A stretch of DNA of 50,630 nt from positions 1 to 50,630 of the forward strand of contig JAURJU010000016.1 in the NCBI GenBank assembly GCA_030832085.1, given 5' to 3'. The DNA is from Chitinophagales bacterium (GTDB lineage Bacteria > Bacteroidota > Bacteroidia > Chitinophagales > Chitinophagaceae). Of this stretch, positions 26,126 to 34,256 are shown one piece after another. The notes under the pieces are model-generated. The model ran no database searches. It saw nothing but the letters and a program-made list of their open reading frames with translations, and was not told where the DNA came from. The translations under genes were made by a program, and so were the position numbers. The stretch's first letter is position 1, and each line of letters begins with the position of its first letter.

Positions 26126-26872
26126 TTAAACGGACACCAGCTGGTATTGAATTTGAATAATTCCCAACTTATTCAGGATACGCATGATGAAAAATGTAGG
26201 ATCCCATTCATACTTTTTGACAGCGAATTTGGCTCTTTTAGGGTAAAAATGATGGTTGTTCTGAAAAAGTTCGCCCAGCAGGAAAATGCCCCAGCGTTCA
26301 GAATTTTTTGAATGATCCCCATTGTCGAAATTGGAGTAGCCATATTTGTGGCCAACCCAGTTTACGATTGCTCCTTGAACTGGCCCCATCAGCACATGAA
26401 CAGGAAGCAACAGGTACCAGTACCAGGCAGGGGCATACGCGATATAAAAACTTATATATCCGGCAATCCACAGCATTCGAGTGATTAGGCTGTCTCCAAT
26501 TTTATCCATCTTGCTCCAAATTGGAAGATAGTCTTTGGTGAATACTGCATCGGGTACATTTTTGCCAACAAGAAATGCATTGTAAATATTTCTTGTATGC
26601 ATCATCATGTCCCAAACATCCTTGAAGAAATGGGGTGAATGCGGGTCCTTTTCAGTGTCACTGTAGGCGTGGTGCATGCGGTGCATCACTGCGTAGGCCC
26701 TGGGAACAAGATAGCTCGAGCCCTGAAAAAACCAGGTCAGAAAGTAAAATGTTTTTTCCCAGATGGGCTTGGTGAGGTACATCTGGTGCGAGGCATACCT
26801 GTGCAGGAAGAAGGTGTGAAAAAAAAGCGAGAAAAACCAATGGATGAAGAAAAAGGCAAGAATGGCTATCAT
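26126..26872 (-). CDS. Membrane fatty-acid / acyl-CoA desaturase
   Basis: 248 residues. The three histidine boxes of membrane di-iron desaturases are present: HTFFLH (19-24), HRMHH (64-68) and NNHHFYP near 207-213, plus GHKYGYSNFDNGDHSKN. Four or so hydrophobic segments flank them. The family introduces a cis double bond (typically delta-9) into acyl chains, adjusting membrane fluidity. The start at MIAILAFFFIHWFF leaves a short first helix as in other compact bacterial members. NagB-LmbE is upstream on the same strand with a 101-base gap, so co-transcription is possible but not needed for function. Confidence 0.93.
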   Translation of the reverse strand: MIAILAFFFIHWFFSLFFHTFFLHRYASHQMYLTKPIWEKTFYFLTWFFQGSSYLVPRAYAVMHRMHHAYSDTEKDPHSPHFFKDVWDMMMHTRNIYNAFLVGKNVPDAVFTKDYLPIWSKMDKIGDSLITRMLWIAGYISFYIAYAPAWYWYLLLPVHVLMGPVQGAIVNWVGHKYGYSNFDNGDHSKNSERWGIFLLGELFQNNHHFYPKRAKFAVKKYEWDPTFFIMRILNKLGIIQIQYQLVSV

Positions 26873-26973
26873 TGAAAATATTGAATGGGCTACTAAAATG
26901 AAATTTCAGCTGTAAGGTAGGCGAAGACTGTTAATCTTCAACCGAATGTAAAGTCAATTCACAAAAAATTGGG

Positions 26974-28875
26974 TCAATAGTCAAATTTCATGAAGGCTTC
27001 CAACGCTGCATATTGGGGAAGCCCCAACTGGTCAAACAGTTGCGCGGTTTCTGCATTGCGGTCTTCGGCCCTTTGCCAAAACTCCCTGCTGTCAGTTCCC
27101 TGAAAAACAACCCCATCTTTTTGTGATTGGTGAATAAAGATGCCATTGCGCTTTTGCAATACCTGATCAGGACTCATGGGGATGGCCATGTCGATGTCCC
27201 ACATGTCCCATTCGGCCCATGCGCCACGGTATAACCAGAGGTTGCAATCCACAACGGAAGGATCACCTTCTGCTTTCAACCGTTGGAGTGCAGTATACAT
27301 GACATCAAAACAAACCTTGTGTGTGCCATGTGGGTCTGCAAAATCCCCGGCAGCAAAAATTTGATGTGGTTTGATTTCTCGGATCAGGTCCATGTGTATT
27401 TGAACGTCCTGGTCAGTGGGTAGATTTTTTTCTATCAACCCTGTTTCGTAGAATGGAAGGTTCATGAAGTGCATGTTCTCATCCTTTACGCCCACATAAC
27501 GGCAGGTTGCCCGGGCTTCAGTTCTGCGAATCATGCCTTTGATGCTCCTGATTTCAGGTATGTCTTTTTGGTAGCGTGATTTTGTTTTGATGAAAGCCGC
27601 TGCATCTTTCCAAATGTTTCCTGCCCTGCTTTTGTCTATTTCGAAATAGTCATCAAATTCTACTGCGAAGTCGATCTGCCGCATCACAAACTCGTCGCTG
27701 ACGGCAATGTTCCCAGAAGTCTGGTAGCCCACATGCACATCATGACCCTGTTGAACCAGTCGGATAAAGGTTCCTCCCATAGAGATGATATCATCATCCG
27801 GGTGAGGGGAGAAGATGATCACCCGCTTTGATTCCGGAAATCTTCTTTCAGGATGGCGTGGAACATCTTCATAGGGTTTGCCACCGGGCCAACCTGTGAT
27901 GGTATCCCTGAGTCCGTTAAATACACGAAGATTGACCTCAGCTACTGGACCATGTCTTTCAAGCAAGTCTGCAAGCCCCTCATTGAGGTAATCTTCTTTT
28001 GTCAACATCAGCAATGGTTTCCCCAGTGCAATGCCCATGCTGCAAACTGCTTTTCTAATTTTTTTTTCCGTCCAATCAATATGTCCGGCCAGCCATGGTG
28101 CTTTGAACCTGGTCAGTTCCTGTGAGGATGCTTCATCAAGGTAAAAAGTGCAATTGTAGTGTTCTTGCAAGAAAGATGCGGGCACAGCATCTGTGATTTG
28201 ACCTTCAATGGCTTCGCAAACAACATTTGCCTTGTTTTCACCAAATGCCATCAGCACGATTCTTTTGGCTTTCAAGATGGATGCAATGCCCATGGTTACA
28301 GCCAGCCTGGGAACTTGTGAAATGTTTTCAAACTCATATGCATTGGCCATCCTTGTACTGTTTTCCAATGCCGCAATCCTGGTGATGGAATTTCTGCTTG
28401 CTCCAGGTTCATTGAATCCAATGTGGCCATTCACGCCAATGCCAAGTATTTGTAAGTCAATCCCACCTGCTTCATCAATGGCCTGTTCGTAGGCAGATGC
28501 ATATTGGTGAATCCTTGTTTTCTCTATAGTGCCGTCAGGAATATGAATGTTTTTGGAATCGATGTCCACATGTGAAAACAGAAAACTGTTCATGAACCTA
28601 TGGTAACTCTGGACAGCATCCGGTTTCATGGGATAGTATTCGTCCAGGTTGAAACTGATGACATTTTTGAAGCTCAGGCCCTCTTCCCTGTGCATCCTCA
28701 CCAGCTCGGCATAAAGGGTCTTCGGGGTTGATCCTGTTGCCATTCCCAAAACACATTGCTTCCCCTGAGCTGCTTTTTCTCTGATAAGATCTGAAATCTC
28801 CCGGGCAATTATTTTGGTAGCCTCTTTGCTGCTTTGATGGATGGAAATGGGAATTTTCTCAAAGGAATCAATCAT
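26974..28875 (-). CDS. nagB: Glucosamine-6-phosphate deaminase fused to a PIG-L/LmbE-like deacetylase domain
   Basis: 633 residues. Residues about 1-270 are NagB: MATGSTPKTLY, NLDEYYPM (76-83), and ILGIGVNGHIGFNEPG (143-158) with the active-site His. Residues about 350-560 are a PIG-L/LmbE-type domain: IIFSPHPDDDIISMGGT with the zinc motif at 356-361, and DPHGTHK (514-520). NagB converts glucosamine-6-phosphate to fructose-6-phosphate and ammonia in the cytoplasm. The attached domain could deacetylate N-acetylglucosamine-6-phosphate or a similar sugar, replacing NagA, but this is inference. The same fusion is known from other Bacteroidota. A -7 element lies 41 bases upstream. Confidence 0.93.
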   Translation of the reverse strand: MIDSFEKIPISIHQSSKEATKIIAREISDLIREKAAQGKQCVLGMATGSTPKTLYAELVRMHREEGLSFKNVISFNLDEYYPMKPDAVQSYHRFMNSFLFSHVDIDSKNIHIPDGTIEKTRIHQYASAYEQAIDEAGGIDLQILGIGVNGHIGFNEPGASRNSITRIAALENSTRMANAYEFENISQVPRLAVTMGIASILKAKRIVLMAFGENKANVVCEAIEGQITDAVPASFLQEHYNCTFYLDEASSQELTRFKAPWLAGHIDWTEKKIRKAVCSMGIALGKPLLMLTKEDYLNEGLADLLERHGPVAEVNLRVFNGLRDTITGWPGGKPYEDVPRHPERRFPESKRVIIFSPHPDDDIISMGGTFIRLVQQGHDVHVGYQTSGNIAVSDEFVMRQIDFAVEFDDYFEIDKSRAGNIWKDAAAFIKTKSRYQKDIPEIRSIKGMIRRTEARATCRYVGVKDENMHFMNLPFYETGLIEKNLPTDQDVQIHMDLIREIKPHQIFAAGDFADPHGTHKVCFDVMYTALQRLKAEGDPSVVDCNLWLYRGAWAEWDMWDIDMAIPMSPDQVLQKRNGIFIHQSQKDGVVFQGTDSREFWQRAEDRNAETAQLFDQLGLPQYAALEAFMKFDY

Positions 28876-28915
28876 TGTTGGATTGTTGTGGGTTTGGTGT
28901 AATGGCGTATACTTA

Positions 28916-28923
28916 CAAAAATA
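28916..28923 (-). promoter_or_regulatory. -7 promoter element of nagB
   Basis: A perfect TATTTTTG on the minus strand with ATG 28875 about 40 bases downstream. I see no TTG at the expected -33 distance, so the call is moderate. Confidence 0.35.
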
Positions 28924-28973
28924 ATTTAAATAGTTGAAGATTTGGCTTGAATGAGGGGTTATTGCATCTGCAA

Positions 28974-29819
28974 CTATTGAAGCTTGATCTCAAAAACTTC
29001 TGGCCAGAGTTTTCCGGTAATAAAAATTGTCTTGTCGTTTTTGTTGTAGGCTATTCCATTCAAAACTGCTCCCGACTGCTCTGCGGTTGATCCTGCTTTT
29101 TTGAGATAACCCAAATCTGTCTTGCTGTTGCGTTGAAGGAAATCCTGTAAGTTGATGGTGCCTACCACAAAACCACTGTTTGGGTCAATTTTCACGATGT
29201 AGTCATACTGCCATCGGTTAGCATAAATGAAACCATCAATGTATTCCAGTTCATTTAAATTGTTGACTGCCCCAAATTGGTCTTTCACACTGACCACTTT
29301 TCTTGGTTTCAGTGTTCCCGGTTCCACAAAATAGAGTTTGTCTGAACCTTCACTGATGATAAGGCTGATGCTATCGTGTGTAATGCCCCATCCTTCTCCA
29401 CTCCACGGCAATTTCCCCAAAGACTTGAAATTGTTCACTTCATACATAAAAATGAGATGATTTTCCCAGCTGAGTTGGTAAATGGTATCATTGAATACTG
29501 TTACCCCTTCTGCAAAAATAACACTGTCCATCTTTTGGTTTTTTGAAATACGGCCCGACTTGATGTCAACTTTGCGCAGGCTTGATCTTCCGAAAAGCCC
29601 TGTGCTTTCAATAAAAACGCCTTTGTATATCTCCAGTCCCTGGGTAAATGCAGCAGTATCATGGGGGTAGGAGTTGATGATGGTAAAAGGAATGTTGACC
29701 GGTGCTTCAATCGTTGTTTTTTCATTTTCAGCGGAATCCTGTGTTTCTTGCTGCTGATTTCCACATGCAAAGAAAAAAACAACAGAAGTAGCCGTTAATA
29801 GCGTTTGTAGCTTGTTCAT
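28974..29819 (-). CDS. Glutaminyl-peptide cyclotransferase (plant/bacterial type), lipoprotein
   Basis: 281 residues. The leader MNKLQTLLTATSVVFFFACG ends in a lipobox-like FFAC with Cys19, so the protein should be lipid-anchored. The core is the five-bladed propeller of glutamine cyclotransferases: SYPHDTAAFTQGLEIYKGVF, TGLFGRSSLRKVDIKSGRI, GEGWGITHDSISLIISEGSD, LNELEYIDGFIYANRWQYDY, LNGIAYNKNDKTIFITGKLW. The enzyme converts N-terminal glutamine of exported proteins to pyroglutamate. It is divergent from truB. Confidence 0.93.
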   Translation of the reverse strand: MNKLQTLLTATSVVFFFACGNQQQETQDSAENEKTTIEAPVNIPFTIINSYPHDTAAFTQGLEIYKGVFIESTGLFGRSSLRKVDIKSGRISKNQKMDSVIFAEGVTVFNDTIYQLSWENHLIFMYEVNNFKSLGKLPWSGEGWGITHDSISLIISEGSDKLYFVEPGTLKPRKVVSVKDQFGAVNNLNELEYIDGFIYANRWQYDYIVKIDPNSGFVVGTINLQDFLQRNSKTDLGYLKKAGSTAEQSGAVLNGIAYNKNDKTIFITGKLWPEVFEIKLQ

Positions 29820-29938
29820 GTCCCAAATTTCCTGATTTTATCTTGATGCGCAAGTCAATTTGGTATGTTTTGGATAAAAGAAACAGAAATGAATGCTAAA
29901 AACCATAAAATCCTGACGGTGGAACATCCAATAAAATA

Positions 29939-29970
29939 TTGCTCATGGTTTTTTTTACGCAGTACATTTG
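29939..29970 (+). promoter_or_regulatory. Promoter, apparently leaderless, for truB
   Basis: TTG (29939-29941), exactly 21 bases, then a perfect TACATTTG (29963-29970). Five bases later comes ATG 29976. This both excludes the longer open frame from 29865 and predicts a leaderless or nearly leaderless mRNA. Confidence 0.6.
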
Positions 29971-29975
29971 CAACA

Positions 29976-30683
29976 ATGCAACAGAAAAATCAACCCATTG
30001 ACAATCAATCCTTTTTGGAAGGGAGGGTATTGTTGATCGACAAGCCCCTTCAATGGACATCTTTTGATGTCGTAAAGAAAATCCGGATATTGATCAAAGT
30101 GAGCAAAGTGGGTCATGCAGGCACCCTTGACCCGCTTGCCACGGGATTGCTCATTGTGTGCACGGGTAAATTCACGAAGAAGATAAATGAATACATGGCT
30201 GCCGAGAAAGAATATTCCGGGAGTTTTACTTTGGGAGCGACTACTCCAACCTACGATTTGGAGAGTGAGCCTGTTTTCCAGTCGGATGTTTCCCAACTCA
30301 CAACGGCGCAAATCAAGGCTGCGACGGCTGCTTTTATTGGAGAAATCATGCAAACTCCCCCCATTCATTCTGCCATTAAAAAAGGGGGTACACCCGCTTA
30401 TGTATTGGCAAGAAAGGGAAAGGAAGTCAAGATGGAGCCAAGAAAAATTACCATTTCAACATTTGAAATTACCAACATTGACCTTCCGAGGGTTGATTTT
30501 CGGGTTGTTTGCACCACGGGAACTTATATCAGAAGCCTGGCCTTTGATTTTGGAAATGCATTGGGCTGCGGAGCTTATTTGTCTTCCCTCAGAAGGACAA
30601 GAATAGGGGATTTTCGCGTTGATAATGCACTGAGTATAGATGCTTTTGTAAGTCTAGTAGAACAGATGAGGTCTAATGCTTGA
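29976..30683 (+). CDS. truB: tRNA pseudouridine(55) synthase
   Basis: 235 residues from MQQKNQPIDNQSFLEGRVLL. The enzyme makes pseudouridine 55 in the T loop of tRNAs. The catalytic block is KVGHAGTLDPLATGLLIVC, with the active Asp in TLDP, and other family blocks are VLLIDKPLQWTSFDVVKKIR, GEIMQTPPIHSAIKKGG and CTTGTYIRSLAFDFG. It lacks a PUA domain at the C-terminus, which is normal for short bacterial forms. The start is set by the promoter 5 bases upstream. Followed by a strong bidirectional terminator. Confidence 0.96.
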   Translation: MQQKNQPIDNQSFLEGRVLLIDKPLQWTSFDVVKKIRILIKVSKVGHAGTLDPLATGLLIVCTGKFTKKINEYMAAEKEYSGSFTLGATTPTYDLESEPVFQSDVSQLTTAQIKAATAAFIGEIMQTPPIHSAIKKGGTPAYVLARKGKEVKMEPRKITISTFEITNIDLPRVDFRVVCTTGTYIRSLAFDFGNALGCGAYLSSLRRTRIGDFRVDNALSIDAFVSLVEQMRSNA

Positions 30684-30733
30684 TTGTGTATAGATTTCTT
30701 GTTGGTTAGCATCCCTAAATGAATTTCTTTTAG

Positions 30734-30788
30734 CCTATTCATAAAAAAATAACCCCGGAATTTCCGGGGTTATTTTTTTATGAATAGG
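30734..30788. terminator. Bidirectional intrinsic terminator with a 27-bp perfect stem
   Basis: The left arm 30734-30760 and right arm 30762-30788 are exact inverted repeats around a single central T. From outside inward the stem has CCTATTCAT, seven A, TAACCCCGGAA. The A7/T7 tracts give a U-tail in both directions. It lies between convergent truB (stop 30683) and the TonB receptor (stop 30797), serving both. Confidence 0.9.
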
Positions 30789-30796
30789 TAATTCTA

Positions 30797-33700
30797 TTAG
30801 AAAATATACCTGATACCAAATTGCATACTCCAAGTGCTGGCAAATGAATATACTGTCTGTAACGGCTGTGTTACCAGTTGGCCACTGATTTGAGTCATAC
30901 GATACCTAGGTGATCCAGAAACAGGATCGAGTGAATCGAAAATCAATGGATTTCTTACGGTTGTAGCTTTCACTACTCCCCATTTGCTGCTGAGAAAATT
31001 GGTAAAATTTAGGATGTCAAGACTAACTTGGATAGTATTTTTACGCTTGCCTATGTTGCCAAATACATCCTGGAGAATTTTGAAATCCACCCTGTCATAC
31101 CAAGGCAGGGTTGCTTCATTCCTTCCAGCATACTGCCCCTTTATTTTAGAAAGGTAGGGGCTGTTATTGATAAACTGGAAGAATGCATCAGACTGCTGCT
31201 GTGCAGTTGCTGCTGTGATTCCAGTTCCTGCGGCCTGATTAACAAAGATGATTTGTGATGGATCCTTTGGAACGTACATGAGGTCGGTCGTATTGTTGCC
31301 ATCGTAGTTTATATCACCATTTATTACATAGGAGAACCTGCCGAGAGTTGCCCCTTCATAAAATAGGGAAATGGTTGTGGCCAGGTTCTTCAGGTATTCC
31401 TTTCGGTAAGAAAGTGTACCTATGATCCTGTTGGGTAACACACCCGCAGCACTATAAAGTTGAAGGGCATTCTGGGTAGCGGTAGTTGGATTGGCATTCC
31501 AAACTGAGCTGGCCTGTGAACCTGGATTTGAGGTTACATCAAGATAAGTGGTATAGGTATAGGCCAAAGATCCGTAAAAGCCATTTTTAAATGACTTGGA
31601 AAGCTGTGTAGTGAAAGAGAATCCACCTCCTTTGTTAGTGTTTTCGAGTGCAATCGCAGAAGTAAGGCTTGGGTACAACCTTCTCTCAGCAGTTGTATTT
31701 GCATTGAAACGTGAGCGGTTATCTGCTCCTGATAATTGTCCGTTTGTGGGCTTTTCGTTCAAGTTGCGCATTGCAATCGCATTGAGATCTTTGGTGAAAA
31801 TGGCTTCCATACCCCAGGTCCATCCATTCCCAATGCGTTTGTCAAATGCGAGGTTGGTTCTGAATATTTGTGGAAACTTGAAGTTGGGATCTGATACCAC
31901 AATATTGGCAGGTACTGAGGTGCCCGCTGTTGTAGGGAATCTGCTCGCATAGGCATCAGGATTGGGATCAAACTTGTAGTTTTGAAGTGCTGTTATTCCA
32001 GCTGGAGTTCCATTTGTTACATTTGTGCCGAATTGATACATGCCGGTGTTAGTAGGAATATTGGTAAGCCAAACAAACGGTATCTTTCCAGTGAAGATTC
32101 CTGTACCACCTCTAATGATTAGTTTATTGTCATCTTCGACATCCCACCTGAAACCTATACGGGGTGAAATTAACATCTTGCTTTGGGGGAAAGCTCCGGT
32201 GTTGTAGCTGACAAGGTTGCCATTTTGATCAGGGAACTTCATTTCAGTAATCTTGGGATTCTCCAATGGTTGGCTGTGATAAATAGGTAGATCTCCCCTG
32301 ACACCTACTGTCACCTTGAGGTTATCGGTGACAGCAATTTCATCTTGTGCATAAACACCCAACTGGCCGATTTTTAGTTCAGCTGAATAGATGGATTTCT
32401 GACCCGGAACCAATGAATAGGTGTATGCATAGTAAACCGGAGCCTGGTTGGTGACAAAATCATTCAAAGAATTATAAATATAATAGCTCTGAGAACCAGG
32501 CATGAACATATTACCTACCCTCTGGTACTCATAGGAACCACCAGCTGTGATGGTATGCTTGCCCCTATACCAGGTTGAATTATTGATGACACTATAGACA
32601 TCATTAATTACATCGTTGTTGTAAGAATAAGGCTCGTAACCAGCACTCATGTAGTTACTTCCGGTACCATTGAAAATATCGATGAAAGGAAATACCTTAC
32701 TTCCTGATGAACGTGTGGCCTGAATTTTGGTAAGTGTAGCTAAAAACTGATTAGAAAATTTACCTCCAAAGTTGGAATTTAGTTCGAAAGTACCAGACCT
32801 AACAATATCTTTGAAACGGAAATTGGAATTTTGGAAAGACATGGATTGTAATCCAAATCTGTTTTGAGGCAAACGTGTCTGTGTTCCTGCTCTACCTGTA
32901 ACGACGAATCCTCCGCCATTCGGCACTGAACTACCGTTCAACTGTTGGTCATTCTCACTCACCATTTCATTGTATTTAACAGTCAACTTGTGAATATTAC
33001 TGATGTTCCAGTCAATTTTGGCGAGTATCTTGTAGTTTTCAGACATGAAATTCTGGAAATTGTCATAGGCCCCTGTCTCATAACCATATTTGGTTTTGAG
33101 GAAGTCAGAAAACTTCTTCAATGAATCAACGGAAGTACTGGATTCATTGCCGGCACCTGTTCCGCCTTTTGGCTTGAAAGGAATACCAGGGAATTCACGT
33201 GTTTCTTTCTCAGCACTTGCAAAGAAGAAAAGTTTGTTTTTGATAATTGGTCCACCCAATGTCAAGCCAAAACTCTGGCTTTCAGATATGGTTGAAGGCG
33301 GTAGTTTGGTATCGCCTACCTTGGTGCCGTTGTAATCCTGGTTTCTGTTATAGCGATATGCGGAACCTTTGAAGATGTTGGTACCACTTTTGGTGACAGC
33401 ATTGATACCGGCTCCAGTGAAACCTGCCTGCCTTACATCGAAGGGCGCAATATTAATGGCAATTTCTTCAAAAGCATCAAGTGAAATGGGTTGGTTACCG
33501 CCTCCAGGAAGGGGATCTGAACTGAGGCCAAAGTTGTTGTTAAGGTTGGCCCCATCAACCTGTATGTTGTTATAACGTGCATCTCTTCCTGCAAAACTTG
33601 ATCCGTTTGCCTGTGGCGTCAAACGTGTAAAGTCAGTAATACTTCTTGATATGGTAGGAAGGGTTTGTAGTTGACGGACACTTACGTTGGTTGAAGCACC

Positions 33701-34093
33701 GGTTTTTTCAGCCAACAACTTACTCTTTTTCCCTAAAATAGTTACCTCATTCAAAGAGGTTTCAACTACCCCGAGTACAGCATTGATAAAAAATGGCTCA
33801 CCAAGAAGGAGATTGATGCTTTCAATTGTCAGCGTGCCAAATCCTACAAAATTAACTTTTACCATATAAGGACCTCCAATCCTGAGATTAGGGAGGGTAA
33901 ACACACCCTCTTTTTTTGCAACAGTATTGTAGGTTGTTCCTGACGGGGTATGTACCGCAGAAATGCTTGCACCTTCCAATGCCTTTCCGGAAGCATCTTT
34001 CACAATACCATTGATGCTGCTGGTGGTTACCTGCGCCCAGGCTCCCATGGAAAAGAGTAGCGTAAGAACTAAGCTAAATAATTGTCTTCTCAT
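30797..34093 (-). CDS. TonB-dependent outer-membrane receptor, Oar-like with carboxypeptidase-type N-domain
   Basis: 1098 residues from MRRQLFSLVLTLLFSMGAWA, a signal peptide. An alternative ATG at 34114 adds MRNKNQF. After the leader a carboxypeptidase-regulatory-like domain (INGIVKDASGKALEGASISA) precedes the plug (LQTLPTISRSITDFTRLTPQ, NIQVDGANLNNNFG, INAVTKSGTNIFKGSAY) and a large beta-barrel rich in aromatic and Asn/Thr strands up to the C-terminal WSMQFGIRYIF, with terminal Phe as expected for barrel insertion. The ligand may be a peptide or oligosaccharide; no SusD partner is present, which argues against a Sus-type glycan system. Monocistronic, ended by the 30734-30788 terminator. Confidence 0.93.
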   Translation of the reverse strand: MRRQLFSLVLTLLFSMGAWAQVTTSSINGIVKDASGKALEGASISAVHTPSGTTYNTVAKKEGVFTLPNLRIGGPYMVKVNFVGFGTLTIESINLLLGEPFFINAVLGVVETSLNEVTILGKKSKLLAEKTGASTNVSVRQLQTLPTISRSITDFTRLTPQANGSSFAGRDARYNNIQVDGANLNNNFGLSSDPLPGGGNQPISLDAFEEIAINIAPFDVRQAGFTGAGINAVTKSGTNIFKGSAYRYNRNQDYNGTKVGDTKLPPSTISESQSFGLTLGGPIIKNKLFFFASAEKETREFPGIPFKPKGGTGAGNESSTSVDSLKKFSDFLKTKYGYETGAYDNFQNFMSENYKILAKIDWNISNIHKLTVKYNEMVSENDQQLNGSSVPNGGGFVVTGRAGTQTRLPQNRFGLQSMSFQNSNFRFKDIVRSGTFELNSNFGGKFSNQFLATLTKIQATRSSGSKVFPFIDIFNGTGSNYMSAGYEPYSYNNDVINDVYSVINNSTWYRGKHTITAGGSYEYQRVGNMFMPGSQSYYIYNSLNDFVTNQAPVYYAYTYSLVPGQKSIYSAELKIGQLGVYAQDEIAVTDNLKVTVGVRGDLPIYHSQPLENPKITEMKFPDQNGNLVSYNTGAFPQSKMLISPRIGFRWDVEDDNKLIIRGGTGIFTGKIPFVWLTNIPTNTGMYQFGTNVTNGTPAGITALQNYKFDPNPDAYASRFPTTAGTSVPANIVVSDPNFKFPQIFRTNLAFDKRIGNGWTWGMEAIFTKDLNAIAMRNLNEKPTNGQLSGADNRSRFNANTTAERRLYPSLTSAIALENTNKGGGFSFTTQLSKSFKNGFYGSLAYTYTTYLDVTSNPGSQASSVWNANPTTATQNALQLYSAAGVLPNRIIGTLSYRKEYLKNLATTISLFYEGATLGRFSYVINGDINYDGNNTTDLMYVPKDPSQIIFVNQAAGTGITAATAQQQSDAFFQFINNSPYLSKIKGQYAGRNEATLPWYDRVDFKILQDVFGNIGKRKNTIQVSLDILNFTNFLSSKWGVVKATTVRNPLIFDSLDPVSGSPRYRMTQISGQLVTQPLQTVYSFASTWSMQFGIRYIF

Positions 34094-34256
34094 AAACTGA
34101 TTTTTGTTTCTCATGCAAATTTTACGATTTGTAAGGTTAAATCCATAAAAAAATGTTAACAAATCATGCCCATTTTGGTTCATAAAGGTGCAATAAAAAT
34201 GCCAATGTCAGCATCAATGGCCATTTTTTATCAGAGAATCATTTAAAGAATCGGTG

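Noticed and set aside
34094-34256. Minus-strand frame ending at 34214 (94 codons) between the TonB receptor and TamB
   Set aside because: It mostly overlaps the TamB C-terminus in another frame and has no start signals or recognisable content.
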